Below, piece by piece: positions 1 to 15,446 of a DNA stretch of 64,000 nt. Position 1 is the first letter of the stretch. Each line of letters opens with the position of its first letter. The notes under the pieces are model-generated. The model did not search any database. It had not been told where the DNA came from and was given only the letters and a program-made list of their open reading frames with translations. This DNA comes from Panicum virgatum (taxonomy: Eukaryota; Streptophyta; Magnoliopsida; Poales; Poaceae): positions 47,767,607 through 47,831,606 of the forward strand of contig NC_053150.1 of NCBI RefSeq assembly GCF_016808335.1, given 5' to 3'. The translations under genes were made by a program, and so were the position numbers.

Positions 1-407
1 ACAAATACAAGATGAAGAACAACAATCAGTTAGACCTGCTGTATTTCGAGGACTTGAATTCCTGGAACGAGATCCGGCACTGCGTCCACAAATTTGGGAA
101 TATCCTAGCAATCAACAAGATGAAGTACGGCGTGCATACTTGAAGTTAGGCCCAATGCAACCTAAATTGTAGAATTATAAGGCTTCTGGACCAAAAGGGC
201 GTCAGCGTCGTTTCAAGTTTAGTTGGTTCAGTGATTTTCCTTCTTGGTTAGAGTATTCAAAGAGCAACCACCGTGCATATTGTCTTCTTTGCTTCATTTC
301 CAGTAAGAATATAAAGAGAAGAAGTGGTTTTGATGTCTTCACAGTATAAGGTTTTGACACATGGAAGAAGGTTCATGATGGCAAAAATTGTGCTTTCTTA
401 GTTCATA
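1..407 (+). pseudogene. hAT-type transposase, N-terminal part (zinc-finger/DUF4371 family), interrupted
   Basis: In frame 2 this stretch encodes the N-terminal TTF-type zinc-finger region of plant hAT-derived proteins of the zinc finger MYM-type 1/DUF4371 kind. It has an FSWFSDFPSWLEYSK block, a CLLCF cysteine pair and a GFDTWKKVHDG block ending in NCAFLVH. The gene begins before the window. Two in-frame stops are present, TAG at 170-172 and TAA at 347-349, so it cannot make a full transposase. The frame runs up to base 407, where a Helitron interrupts it. The same frame resumes at 4757, so the two parts were one gene. Family assignment comes from motif memory; the stops and the frame continuity are read directly. 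Confidence 0.8.
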
Positions 408-1318
408 CTAGAAATGGCCGCGGCGTTGCCGCGTGCGGCCAGTGGACGGGTCGGTGTTGCACATTTGTTGTTTCGCTGGCATAAATATATCTATCGTATA
501 GTGTAGTTGGGGGTTTGGAGTCTATTGCTGTTTATATACTTGGTCTTTCAGGTGGACTAAAACTTTTTTCTAAAAATTAAAGAACAGACGCTATGGTTAT
601 GGATCACCAACAAATCCAAGTAAACATTTTAGTTTCTTCCTATATTTAGTTTTCGAGTAAGTTTAGCGTATTAGTGCTCATTAGTTTTATACAGGTCGTA
701 GGCCAAGCCAAAATCTTGTGCTATGTACAGTATTTGGGTATTAGCATTAGTATTATTTTCAAAAAAAAATTGCATCAGTATCACTAGTTAGGGACAGGTG
801 TGCCACTGTGCCTCCTCCTTAATATTGGGCCGTCCTTTTATGTCTGTAAACCACACATGGTGGTCACAAAAAATTACGAAATGAAAATGACACGACTTGG
901 GTTTGTAACTTAAACACACAGCCAGTGACTACTTCGGAAACGCTGCAAAGCATAGATATTAAGCAAATTCGCGTGCTCTACATAAACGTCGTCAATCCAA
1001 ATATGAACAGAAACTTCCAGTGGATAACGCAAAGGGCAGGACGAAATTAAGTTAGCTTAACCAGGCTGAGATTGTATTCAGCACACATGGCCATCCACTC
1101 ATTCCTGCACCAATGTACACCGCCTCTCTGAGTTTACAGGCTACGATGAGCACCCTCCATAATTCTGGGATATCAGTCATCCAGCAAGTCCAAACTTGCA
1201 AAGGTTACAGTGCGCAGCTGCATTACAGGAAATCAACAACACGCTATGTTTGTTTAACCATCTCAAAAGACCGGAGTGGCTCAATGATTAAGCAGCATAT
1301 GTAATTTCCCCGCCTATC

Positions 1319-4383
<3,065 letters not shown>

Positions 4384-4756
4384 CGCTGGGGTTGGAGCGC
4401 CTGGGGTTGGGGTTTTCGCCCACAATCGTGCCTGCGCTGGGGTCGCCGTGGCCGCTGGCGCGCTCCCACAAGTGCCGGGCTGCCGGGACGGCCGTGAACA
4501 CCGCGCTCGCGGCGCCCGCACCCCAGACCCCTGCCCGCGCCCGGAGGACAAGGGGGAGGCGGCGGAGAGGCCGGAATCGCCCGCGAGCGGGTTCGGGACT
4601 ATCCGGTTGACAGCTTAACGGGTGAGTGGCCCGCTATGACCCGATCGGACGGCACATATTGTGTATTGGCTAGATCCGACGGCTCGAAGTTTAGCGGGTG
4701 ACGTGGCCCGATCCGCTGCCCGTCTTTTGGTGCGTGAATCGTATTGTAAGATAAGA

Positions 4757-6672
4757 TTGGGTCAGGCCCTTGCTCACATCAGAACAGTGCAGTGACAGAA
4801 TGCCGTTATTTGTTGAATAACCCAAATCATATAGATAATATTGTGGAGGTGGCAAACAATCAAGAGAAAGAAAAAAATCTTCTACGGCTCAAAACATCAA
4901 TTGCAGCTGTTAAGTGGTTAACATTGCAATCTTGTTCCTTTAGAGGCCATGATGAGACACCTCAGTCCAAGAATAGAGGAAAATTTTTAGAAATTTTAAA
5001 CCTTCTTGCTGAATTTAATCCTGAGATTGCAAGTGTTATTTTAGAGAATGCTCCACAAAATGCTAAGTACACGTCGCCTGATGTTCAAAAGGAGATCTTG
5101 AGTATATTTGCAATGAAAGTCAGGATGCATATTCGTGAGGAAATAGGTGATGCAAAGTTCTCTATTCTTGTGGTTAAAACATGTGATGTAGCAAAACGAG
5201 AGCAAATGGCACTCGTTTTGAGATTTGTTGATCAAGATGGTGTTGTGCAGGAACGGTTCTTTGACTTGATACATGTAAAGGACACTAGAGCATTGACACT
5301 AAAGAAGGAAATATCTCATGTCCTGTCCAGCCATGGCTTTGATGTCCAGAACCTTCGAGGCCAAGGGTATGATGGTGCTAGCAACATGAAGGGAGAGTTT
5401 AATGGACTGCAAGCACTTTTCCTCAGAGAATGTCCCTATGCATACTATGTTCATTGCTATGCCCATCGTTTACAGCTTGCTCTTGTTGCTGCAGCAAAGG
5501 ATGTGGTTCCTGCTACCCAGTTTTTTCAGCATCTTCTCTTCATTGTAAACACAGTTGACTCATCATCAAGGCGTCACGATGAGCTCCATGATGCCCAAAT
5601 GGTTGAACTTGCACGTTTGCTAGCCATTGATGAGCTTGAGACAGGTCAAGGAGCAAATCAAATCCGCTCACTGAAACGTCCAGGGGACACAAGATGGGGT
5701 TCCAACCTATGTTCTATTTCTAGTCTTATGGATATGTTCAATCCTGTAAGTTCAGTTTTATAAAAATTAGCTGCTGATTCATCACCTGGTACATATCGTG
5801 CCGATGGAGATACATCTTTCGAGTTTGTATTTATCTTATGTATGATGAGAGAAATATTGGAGATCACTGAACAACTTGGTCAGGCTTTACAGAAGAAAAG
5901 ACAGGACATAGTAAATGCCATCCAGCTTGTGCAATCCACCAAATTTCTTTTAGAGGAAATGAGATCAGATGATGGCTGGGAACTATTTTTTTGCAAGGTT
6001 GTTGACTTCTGTGTGACCCATGAAATTGATATACCAGACATGGAACAAACATATATTATGGGTGGTGGCTGAGCTCATCGTCAGCCTGATCATTTTACCA
6101 AAGAACGCTATTTTCGTGTTGAGATATTTCGGGCCACAATTGACACTCAGTTGACAGAACTAAATCTGAAATTCAATGAGAAGGTGTTGGGTCTTTTGTC
6201 CATTAGTGCTACATTGGTGCCGAAGAATGGATTTGCATCTTTCCAAGCTAGTGAGATCTGCAGAATGGTTGAAAAGTACTGTCCAGCAGATTTTAACAAG
6301 CAAGAACGGGTTGGATTAGAGAACCAGTTGAGACATTTTGTTATTGATGCTTCTAACAGTGACGATCTGAAAAACATTGCAACAATAGCAGACCTTTGTC
6401 AACATCTTGTTGCCTCAAGGCGTGCTGGGACTTTTAACTTGGTTGATAGATTGCTTCGGTTGCTTCTCACTCTACCAGTTTCAAAAGCAAACGCTGAGCG
6501 TGCTTTTTCAACCTTGAAGATCATCAAAACAAGGCTGCGCAATAAGATGGAAGACGAATTTCTTTCCAATAGCTTGCTAGTAAAAATAGAAGGAGAAATT
6601 CTTGAGCACTACAGTTACAACGATATAATTTCCGAGTTCCGAGCTCTGAAGGAAAGGAGAGTGGAATTTTAA
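4757..6672 (+). pseudogene. hAT-type transposase, central and C-terminal part (DUF4371 and hAT dimerisation domain)
   Basis: This continues the frame broken at 407. It opens with GSGPCSHQNSAVTECRYLL and then a DUF4371-like block with LKTSIAAVKWLTLQ, FRGHDE, NAPQNAKYTSP and EILSIFAMKVR. RNase H-like core landmarks follow (GQGYDGASNMKG, VHCYAHRLQLALV, GDTRWGSN). The C-terminus holds the hAT dimerisation region (LLRLLLTLPVSKANAERAFS, KTRLRNKMEDEFLSN). Two in-frame stops, TAA 5761-5763 and TGA 6070-6072, break an otherwise continuous frame of about 640 codons. With the two stops left of the Helitron the gene carries four nonsense codons and no visible frameshift. It ends at TAA 6670-6672. Confidence 0.85.
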
Positions 6673-6840
6673 CCTATGTTAGTTCTATGGGTTATTTTAT
6701 TTTGTTGATGGCTTGTGTGATAAGGTGATAGCCTCCATGGTCACTTGTATTTTGTTGAATGTGACTAAAATATTATTAACCATATGTATGTATATACACT
6801 TTGCATAAGTTAGGCAAAATAGCCCCCCTACGGTTCGTTT

Positions 6841-6855
6841 CTAGCTCCGCCACTG
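6841..6855 (-). repeat. Probable right terminal inverted repeat of the hAT element
   Basis: The bases ctagctccgccactg read CAGTGGCGGAGCTAG on the minus strand, a terminus often seen on this kind of plant hAT element, about 170 bp past the transposase stop. The left end lies outside the window, so neither the TIR pair nor the 8-bp duplication can be confirmed. Confidence 0.5.
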
Positions 6856-7890
6856 GAGTTGCTGTCTAGTTATTGCCTGCAGATCAACGGATTGGAGGCT
6901 CCCGAGACAGAGAACATGTTTCAGCTTTGCATTCAGTTATCGCAGACACGTCATTTTTAATAACCTGTGCTACGATACGATCATGCACCGTCAGTCTTGC
7001 TTCATCAGAGAGTGAAAGAATTTATTTCAGTTCAATAGTCCATGGCGTTCCAGCTGGCCCCGTACCTGAATCTGATTCTAAGGGCGTCCCTAGTGGAGCC
7101 GGCGACTACGCCAGCACGCGTGGCGGAGAGAGATGACGAGCGCGTGTTATGAAATTGTTTGGGCCCGCTTTCAGCCTCAGACAGACGCAAATCGATCGGC
7201 GATTTCTTCGTTGCTATCGAGTCCTCTCTCTCCTACTTTTTGCTTCCATGTCGGACCTCAGCTGGCGACGTCGCTGGCTCAAAACATCTTGTTGCGGACG
7301 CCCTAAATGACCCTGAACTGCGGGCTAACTCGGGAACCATAGGCACAAACAATTAGCCTCGGCGAGTATTGCCAGCGTCCTTGCCAAAATTAGGACACTG
7401 GGCCTGCCTGGTTGCAGGCCAAAGGTGAGACGTGGCAGTCGATGTCGGGCAACCAAGCACGCCCACTGTCCATCTAATTTCTGCAAGGATAAGTGGGCAA
7501 CACTCTCCCTATGTGCGCTTTTCAATCAGTCTTCGAGACAGTATGTACGAGCAGTGATCACCAGATTGATAGGTAGGTAAGGAGTAACACTCCTCCACAG
7601 GTGACTTCAGAGTCTGAACATGGCAATCGCCTCAACTTCCAAAGTTTGCTGTGGTGCCCTGATCCCCCCTCTGTTTGTTTACTGTAAGACTCGAACGAGC
7701 AACCCATAGACGCGTTGGTGACAGATTCAGAGCGTGGGTTAGGCTCGCACAAGCTCACCTAGACACATGTCAAGCGGAAACGCGCGCACACACGCGGCGG
7801 ACACGCCGGACGCGTGCTCGCGGCCGCATCGGTTCGAGGGGGCTCCTAAGAGCCTGGCTAATAACACAACTGAGTCAAGTGTTTGGCTCA
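6856..7890. other. Intergenic, no gene seen
   Basis: Mixed-composition sequence with only short open frames of no recognisable content. I see no domain, repeat or RNA structure in it. Confidence 0.6.
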
Positions 7891-8248
7891 GAGCAGGTAT
7901 AATAATGGACTTATAGCCAAGCTAGTCAGCAATTTTAATGACGTAGAGGGGAGAAGGGAGGAGAGAGAAGAGAGCTTGCCTCTTGACTCTATAGCTAAGA
8001 AACAAGAGCCAAATTATACAATAATTAGACTCTTATTTGGCTCCAAATATTTTTATTATTATATGGTTTCATTCTTTTTTCTCTTCTTCTCACAAAGATC
8101 TCTATTAGGACCCACTATTGCCTATGCATCCGTGCTCAGCTTGGTGTTTAACTTGGAGCTAAGCTCTCTTCTCTCTCCTTTGTTCTCCCCTCCACATCAT
8201 CAAAATTACTGACTAGCTTGGCTATAAATCCATTATTATACTTGGTCT
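7891..8248. mobile_element. MITE with about 50-bp terminal inverted repeats
   Basis: The left end, GAGCAGGTATAATAATGGACTTATAGCCAAGCTAGTCAG and on to about 7943, matches the complement of the right end (about 8197-8248, catcatcaaaattactgactagcttggctataaatcc...) with few differences. The interior is AT-rich with CT runs and has no coding capacity. I could not find a clear target-site duplication, so the superfamily (Mutator-like or hAT-like) is open. Confidence 0.75.
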
Positions 8249-8971
8249 AATTTGTTTTCTCTAACAGCAACCGCTGGACACTACTGGACCATGGTCAGCT
8301 CAGGCCTCAGCCTCAGGCTGAGCTACCCCGATTCCAGGCGCATGTGAGGATGTACTCCTCTGCCGTTGGCGACGAGGCCGCCATGGACGGACGGGACGGC
8401 GCGATGGATGGGCTCCGGCGGCCCGGCCTACGCGCTGGTACGAGGGATCCGGCTGGATCCCGACCAGCTCAAACCTAACATGGACGGCGGGCGGCGCGGC
8501 CAGCCAGCTGCCCCCGAGTACCACTGCTCTGCTGGTACAGTACCGCTGCTCTGCAGTCTGTTGGCGGGCGCCGATGGTTAGTTGTGGGGGCCCCGGCGGT
8601 CCGGCGGATCGTATCCGTATCTCGAGACGTACGCGCCTTGTTCGATCTCGCGCAAAAGGTTGGTCGATTTGCTTCTGCTAGCTGAGCGCCCTAGAGGCGG
8701 CCTAGAGCTCCAGGCATGGCGATCCGCCGTGTTCCGTGGTCTGGTCTTGGCTCTTATCAACGCGACACTATTTGGATCGCGCAGGCGCAAGTTGCGCGGA
8801 AATACCGGGCCAGTTGCGCGATCGAGTTCCCTGTAGGCGGCCGCAGCGTAGACCCGCACGGCGGTAGGCGGCGTCCTCCAAGTCGCCGTTCAAAGGCCGG
8901 CCGGCCGGCCGGACCGGCCGGACCGGACCCAGGGCTGCATCTCGCCTCCCAAACGGGGGAAAAGATGGTCA
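8249..8971. other. GC-rich intergenic, no gene seen
   Basis: Open frames occur on both strands but are compositional and show no domain. Short GGCCGGCC/GGACCGGCC repeats lie near 8895-8930. Confidence 0.55.
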
Positions 8972-8976
8972 GGTTG

Positions 8977-11544
8977 TGTAACACCCGCCTCGCGAACACT
9001 CCGCGAGGGGACGGCGGACAGTCCGCCAGGCATCGCTCAGATATTTATCTGGATGGGTGTGGGACCCACTTGTTATTTTTCTCTTCCTCCTCATTTCGTC
9101 CAGAGCTGAGCGGAGCTCGAGCTCCCGCGCCATCGTCGTCCCCTCCCCGTCGATCTCCCTCCTCCGGCCACCAAACCTCGTTTCCTCGCGCGGGAACCTT
9201 CCTTGGCACCTCCTCCACCTTCTCCGACCCCTAGCCCCACTCCTCCCCGGCCGAAATCGTCTCAACCACCACCGGACGCCATTGGAGGTGCTTGAAGCTT
9301 GATTCCACCGCTGATCCGCCTCTCCGGTCGTCCTCCGCTCGAACCGACCGTGGGAATGGGTTCCTGGTGAGTTCCTCGTGCTTCCCGATCTTTTTCCCTT
9401 CCATTGAGTGCCGTCGGCGTCAGTGAGCGACCGCCGCCGCCGTCGCCGCGCTCGCTGCTGCCTAGTGTGCGGTGTCAAAGATAGGAGTCGCGGACGGTCC
9501 GCCCAGGGGGGCCGGACAGTCCGCAGGCCAAGTTAGGTTTTGTCCAGAGACGATGTTGCCTCTGTTAGTTTAGGAAAATTTACTGCGGACAGTCCGCTAT
9601 AGGGGAGCGGACGGTCCGCCGTTGAAGCTTTAATTTGTCCCAGAGACGATGTCTCTGGTGGTGTTCGCAGAATTGAACCGCGGACGGTCCGCCACTTGGG
9701 CGCGGACAGTCCGCAGTAGTGTCTAGGACTTTGTCCAGAGACGTTGCCGTCTCTGGTGGATTGGCCACGTGAACTGCGAACGGTCCGCCAAGAGGGGCCG
9801 GACAGTCCGCAGGTAGAATTCGAAGTTGTTCCAGAGACGTTGTTGTCTCTGGAGGGTCGGTCGAATAGTACGGCGGACGGTCCGCCACTTGGGCGCAGAC
9901 AGTCCGCAGGGTTTTCCAGTTAAAGTAAATTAGTTACATCATAGAGCTGCACTCATTTATTTCATATGCATACGTGTAGCATCCGCAGCTGAGGGCGCCG
10001 TCTTTGAGGTGATCGCGGCACCACAAGAGCAGACGACGCAAGCCCAGGAGGAGAGGTGTGAGCACCCGGCCCAAGGCCCGGTTGATCCTAATGTTGAGCA
10101 ACAGGCGCAAGGCAAGCCCCGGTGCACATCCTATTAATTTTAAATTATGACACCTAGTTATGTATTTATTTATTGTGCATTATGTTTAGGAGTTGTTTGA
10201 AACCCTAGTTGCATGAACCCTAGATTCCCCTGAGTCATTCTAGTATGTATAGGACGATAGAAATGCTATGCTAGATAGGGTTCGGTAGAAGTCGAGTAAT
10301 TCTGGGTTACTCGCGAGATATTGGATGGATTACGTTCCAGATATGAGTTACTAAAGATGAATGATAGTCTTGGGATGGAAGAAAGAATAGAATCTGAGAC
10401 CGGTCGGGAGAGGTGTAGTTCCGCCTGTGTCAATTAAGGACCGAGCCGTTGTTGGCCCTGCTGATCATGTTTGAACTGTACTAACCGCATGCCGGGAGTA
10501 GGAGGTAGTCGAAACCGGTAAGCCGAGTACTGCCTTGCTTCGAAAGTACAGGAACCCGCACCCAACTCCTAGGGCGAGTCGAGTAGTCGCGGAGAATTGG
10601 GATGCATATGTTTACTTTTGGTGGTCTCACGTTGAGCTCGGCTGACCATATGTCGTTGGGCTGGTTCCTGTAGTTCAAGGCGGGGAGGGGAATTGTTGGC
10701 TCGTATAGTCCGACGGGGCATATGCGTGCCGTGTTGGTTAGGTCCACCTTGCAAGGTTAAATCGAATCGATTCGGCGTCAATCGCTCTCGGATATGAGCA
10801 CCTTGGTCACTGCGTCGCAGCGTAGTGTTGTTGTGGAGAAAAACGGTTATACTCATATTGATGAACTTTGATATATCATTTGTTGTTACATTATGTTTGC
10901 TCTAGATTTGGTTATGCAAATATTAGACTATGTTAGATTATATAGAAATTGGAGCTAAAATAATAAAAGTAAGGAATAACTTTAGTCGCAGTTTTCTGCA
11001 AAATAACCACCAGACAAAAGCCTTGCCTGTATAGCTATGTGGGCTAAGTTATGCCTACTGGTCGGGTAAGCCTTGCTGAGTATTAGTATACTCAGGGTTT
11101 GTTGCCACAATTATTTCAGGACACGCAGACGTAGACTTCTGTCCCTGCTGCGCCAAGTTCATCCGCCGAGATGCAGAGGGATGGGAGGTTGTGAAGCCAG
11201 ACGTTTAGATAGGAATCTCCCTAGGACACCCTTTTGTTAGATGTAGGCCCTCTTTCCTTGAGTTGAACCCGGATTTCAGAAAATCAAAGTTTGTAAATTT
11301 TGTATTTATTCACACTTGGTTTGTAAAACTCAAGGTAAGTATTAGGTATATTTGTTGTATTTTCAAATACGTGTCGTGCTTGTGCTATCTGCGTCCACCT
11401 TCGCGTGGGACTATCGGTGATGTTTCGATCGGGACGTGTGTTGAGAAATTATCGTCAAATTAAACCGTTAAGCTAATGAACCCGATGTGTTCAAATGACG
11501 GCTATTACGCTTAATTAGAGTTTTAATTTGGCGGTTTCGTCACA
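8977..11544 (+). mobile_element. Solo LTR (2568 bp) of an LTR retrotransposon
   Basis: The element begins TGTAACACCCG and ends GTTTCGTCACA, and is flanked by the 5-bp duplication GGTTG at 8972-8976 and 11545-11549. No gag, pol, primer-binding site or second LTR is present, so it is a solo LTR left by recombination between LTRs. It carries a tandem array of palindromic motifs at 9490-9907. Near its 3' part is the stretch TGCTGAGTATTAGTATACTCAGG, similar in style to one in the LTR at 33931-38979. The long TGTAAC-type LTR suggests a Ty3/gypsy family, which is inference. Confidence 0.88.
9490..9907. repeat. About 95-bp tandem array with GCGGACNGTCCGC palindromes
   Basis: Five units start near 9492, 9583, 9682, 9776 and 9872. 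Each holds a pair of GCGGACRGTCCGC-like near-palindromes about 20 bp apart, followed by a segment containing CCAGAGACGNTGTNGTCTCTG, itself an inverted repeat. An isolated copy lies at 9012. The array sits inside the solo LTR. Confidence 0.85.
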
Positions 11545-11549
11545 GGTTG

Positions 11550-12925
11550 CACAGCGCACGCAGAGGGCGTACGGCGCCGGTATGATTGCCCTTGGGACAG
11601 GCGGCCAGCTCCAGCCCGTACCCGCCGCGGCGCGCATGTGGCTCGCGGCATAGCCTCGCGTCGCACGGACGAGATGATTGCGTGCAGTGCCGGGGCGCGC
11701 CCCTCCCGGCGCCGGCCGGTCGCTCGCCGTCCGTCGCCATCCTTGTCCCGACGCCGCCGCCGCGCCGATCGACGTCGCGGGGCACGGCCCGGCTTGGGTT
11801 CACCGCGGGTGACGTCGCCGGTCCGGAACGGCCCAGTGCCGGAGGAGTGCCGCTGTGCAATTTCCGTCGTTCGCGCGCGCAGGCTGGCGTCACGTCACGT
11901 CACGCGCGGCGCGGGCGGGCGGCGCGAGGCGAGGCTACGGCGTGCAGGGAGACGGCGACGCGCACGGCATATGCCTCGTGGCGGCGCCTCCCCTGCTGCT
12001 GCAACTCCGCCGCCACCACCCGTCGTGACGCGATCGGCATTCGGCAACGAGTGCTCAGGGGAAACGACCACCCGTCCCGTCGACGGGAGCCACGTGGCCG
12101 TACATGTCGCCCGGCGATATGCGGCGGGAGATACGGCCGGCGATCGTCGGCGTACGTGCAGCGGGAGAAAATTAGGAAAATGTTCGTGCTGGCCCGCCGC
12201 CGGCTCGCGGCCGCGGACGCGCCATGATTGGTAGGAATCCTCGCACCGGCCGGACGGGGAACGGCGGCGTTCTAGAATCCTGTCCGGACCCCACACCCGG
12301 ATGCCACCAAAACTGCTCTTTCGCTACCTCTCGGTGGAGCAGAAAATTGGAAAGTCCCTCATCCTTTTTACAAAAAATGAATTTTTTAAAGGTGGTGATC
12401 GACAACAACTCGTGTGCCCAAGCCCAAATATGTTCCCCAGCCGATCTCGAGCCGGCTCGAACCCGCGCCGTGGGTGTGGTTCGTGTGTGAAGGTGTAGAA
12501 CCGGTTGGCTGCTCGACAAACCCAGACGTATTTCATACCCAACTACCGTACCATCTGATGCGATGAGATCGAAATCCAAATCCTCGCGTAGTCTTCCGGA
12601 CGAAGGCTACGTCTACTAGTGGCACGCTCGCACCCGTCTCCATCTCAACCCACCCCATGGTTATCTTGTTCCCAAAAGGCCAGGTCGTCGGGCCCCAGGG
12701 CCAGGAGCACGGCCGTTCGTACACGTGGCGCGTACGCTGTCCGCAGGCTAGAACGACGGCTGCGCCGCGATGACGACGGCGGCGAGGGGGAGGGGTAGCC
12801 CGTAGCCGGCCGGTACGTCGTACGTGGGCGCGCAGCGTACGAGCGGAGACGGGCACGGGTGTGCAGGTGGGCTCACGTGGGGGCACTGGCCAAAGGAACG
12901 GCCGGGCGGCCGCCGCCCGCCGGCG
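11550..12925. other. GC-rich intergenic, no gene supported
   Basis: Overlapping long open frames on both strands (for example 11586-12227 plus, 12172-12579 minus) are rich in Arg, Ala, Pro and Gly and show no domain. They look like GC-driven chance frames. There is an AT-rich island at 12330-12410. Confidence 0.55.
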
Positions 12926-13407
12926 TACCACTACAAGAAATCGTGTAATCCATGACAGATTCCCCGTGACATATTTAGAAACAGTCACTAATATAGTATT
13001 ATCCGTGACATTTATAGTTTTTCCATCATGGTTTGGTAGGACTGGATATCCAGCCCATTTGGTCATGACAGTCGTGCATAAACAGTCACTAATAAATGTC
13101 ACGGATTAATCCAGGCTACATGGTATTATGGTGACAGGGAAAAAAATTTGTCATGTTGTAGGCAATGAAAAAAACTTATTTATTTTTTTGTATAATAAGC
13201 ATTTGTTGCTTATGTGTCACGGAACTAAGGCCTTAATCCAGGTTACATGGTATTATGGTGACAGGAAAAAAAAATTGTCATGGTGTAGGCAATGAAAAAA
13301 AACTTATTTAATTTTTTGTATAATAAGCATTTGTTGCTTATGTGTCACGGAACTAATGCCAGCTCATCAATCATAAGCAGAGGTTGATCCAAAATTTAAA
13401 AAATAAT

Positions 13408-13480
13408 GTCCCATATATAAGGAATCGAACCCCAGACCTTTGTTAGGATAGAGCTTTTTCTTACCATTGAGCTATGGACT
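13408..13480 (-). repeat. tRNA-like / SINE-head sequence
   Basis: On the minus strand there is a box A-like TAGCTCAATGGTAAG and, about 35 bp on, a box B GGTTCGATTCC, with weak pairing between the outer GTCCATA and TATGGGAC. The D arm does not fold properly, so this is a degenerate tRNA or a tRNA-derived SINE head rather than a working tRNA gene. Confidence 0.4.
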
Positions 13481-14115
13481 GAGTTAAGAATAGGTCACGG
13501 TAGTTTTGTTCTTGTACTTAGTTCCATACCCGGGGATGAAATAGATCGAAGAGGGCGAGAATCTTCAATCCACCGAAATCCCCCAGCCCTTGCGTCCGCT
13601 TCGCGCCGCCTTCAAGTTGCCGCCGCTGGCAAATCCAGCCGGAGGTGGTCGCCCCCGCCGGCATCGAACAAGGGCAGCGGCCCGCGGTGCCGGCAGCCCC
13701 AGCGCCGTCGCCCTCGCCCCGATTCGCCGACCCCTGCGCCCCAGCGCCGTACCGCTGTCCGCCCGTTCCTGCTTCTCCGGTGACCGGCCTCTTGCTTCTC
13801 CGCCGACCGGCGCCCCAGGGACCAGCAGCCGAAGCGCTCAGCCCTTCCTCCGCGGCTCCGCTTGATCCCTGCCAGCGCCTCCCCTCCACACTGTTGCTCC
13901 GGCTTGTGTCCGGCGGCGGCGGCCACCAGCCCACCACCCAGGTGGCTAGGACCGACGCCGTGGCCCTCTCTGTTCTCCCGTTCCACTTTGCACCCTCTCG
14001 GCCCCTGCGTGGAACTGCCCAAGGTACGCCTTTGTATTTTTTTTTCTTGACTTTGTTGAATCTAGTTTTTTAGTGCATGCAGACTTGTTGCTTTGGTTTT
14101 TTTATGCTTGATTAG

Positions 14116-14394
14116 ATGGATAGAAGTTGGGTGAATGGTAGATTATTTTCCCGTGAATACATCAATGGTGTCAAAGAATTTATGGGCTTCATTCAAGGGA
14201 AATTCAGAGAGGATGATGAAATATTGTGTCCATGTAGTAGATGCCTTAATCAGAAGTACCTTAATTTGAGAAAAGAAAAAAACATAGAATTGCAAGAGAG
14301 TGATGGTGAAGATGTGGAAGATGACACAATTTTAGAGTACTGCGATGAAGGTGAAGGAGGTGCCATAAATGAGGTAGACAGTGATGATGAATAG
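14116..14394 (+). pseudogene. CACTA transposase-associated domain remnant (N-terminus of TNPD/TNP2 type)
   Basis: A 92-residue frame starts MDRSWVNGRLFSREYINGV and continues with FMGFIQGKF and CPCSRCLNQ. This is the pattern of the transposase-associated domain at the N-terminus of plant CACTA TNP2 transposases. An acidic tail (DGEDVEDDTILEY) ends at TAG. The catalytic region that normally follows is absent downstream, so this is an amputated transposase or a small non-catalytic derivative. Confidence 0.7.
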
Positions 14395-14910
14395 CCCTGG
14401 ACTTGTTATGGCAAGGTGAAACCATTACTGTTTCTTCTATTTATGTATTTTCCATCTAGTTTTTGGTGCTGAATTTTTAGTGCTACCTTTTCAGGAAGCT
14501 GCAGATGGTGGTGGATGTCGTTGCAGCTAAAATGTGATATGACAAAGAAGGCAAAAAGTGAATGCTATTTTATTCAATCAATCTTTTGTAACCTGCGAGG
14601 ATGCATGAACTTGTGAGGATGCTTGCTGTTGACCTATGATGGCGCATGAACCATTTCAAATCTGGATGCTTGCTATTTTTGTGTAATCTGTATGCTTGTT
14701 GACATATGATGGTCCATGAACCAATTTAAATATTGATGCTTCCTATTTATATGTAATCTGGATGCTTGCTGTTGATTTGCTATTATACTGTGTGTAATCT
14801 TTGTTCTGTTAGGGTACATGCTGCCCAAAATTTTACATTTACCCAAATATTGTAGTGTTAGGGGTACATGCTGCCCAAATTTTTTACATTTATCTAAAAA
14901 ATAGCAAATA

Positions 14911-15446
14911 AGCTATCTAGATCAATAAACAAGTCGTACGGAGATAACTCAAGCCGTGAACTATCGATTACATTGAAACTTGGGCGATGAGACTCACTTC
15001 ACAGGACTTCCACACTACGAGCGGAAGACATTTGAAAGAAACACTGGCAACTTGTTGAGATTCTTGTCCAAACTTTTTTGAGGGTGCTACTGGGACATAT
15101 GTTGGCCCTCCACCAAATATCTTGAATTTTCGAGGTTGTTTATATATTATTAATTTATTTCTACATTAAATCATCAAACTGCAATTAAATTCCTAAAATA
15201 TTGTAGTGTTGACAAAAAATTACAAATAAGTTATCTAGATCAATAAACATGTCGTACGAAGGTAACCTCAAGCCCCCAACATGAAAAGGATAGAGTGAAC
15301 TATCGATCACGTTGAAACTTGGACGATGAGACTCACTTCATAGGACTTCCACACTACGAGCGGAAGACATTTGAAAGAAACACCAACAACGTGTTGAGAT
15401 TCTTGTCCAAACTTTTTTGAGGGTGCTACTGGGATATATCTTGGCC
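14911..15446 (+). repeat. Pair of about 200-bp direct repeats inside the CACTA element
   Basis: 14911-15107 and 15229-15446 share AGYTATCTAGATCAATAAAC, TGAGACTCACTTCA, ACTTCCACACTACGAGCGGA and TTGAGGGTGCTACTGGGA in the same order, at roughly 85-90% identity by eye. The second copy has about 20 extra bases (near 15270-15290). No coding capacity is seen in either. Confidence 0.8.

Noticed and set aside
8977..11544. Full-length LTR retrotransposon
   Set aside because: TSD and TG...CA ends bound one LTR only; no internal coding region, primer-binding site or second LTR.
11586..12296. Three long overlapping frames on both strands
   Set aside because: Composition follows GC content; no domain, splice pattern or conserved motif.
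13408..13480. Functional tRNA gene
   Set aside because: The D arm and anticodon stem do not form and the acceptor stem is imperfect.
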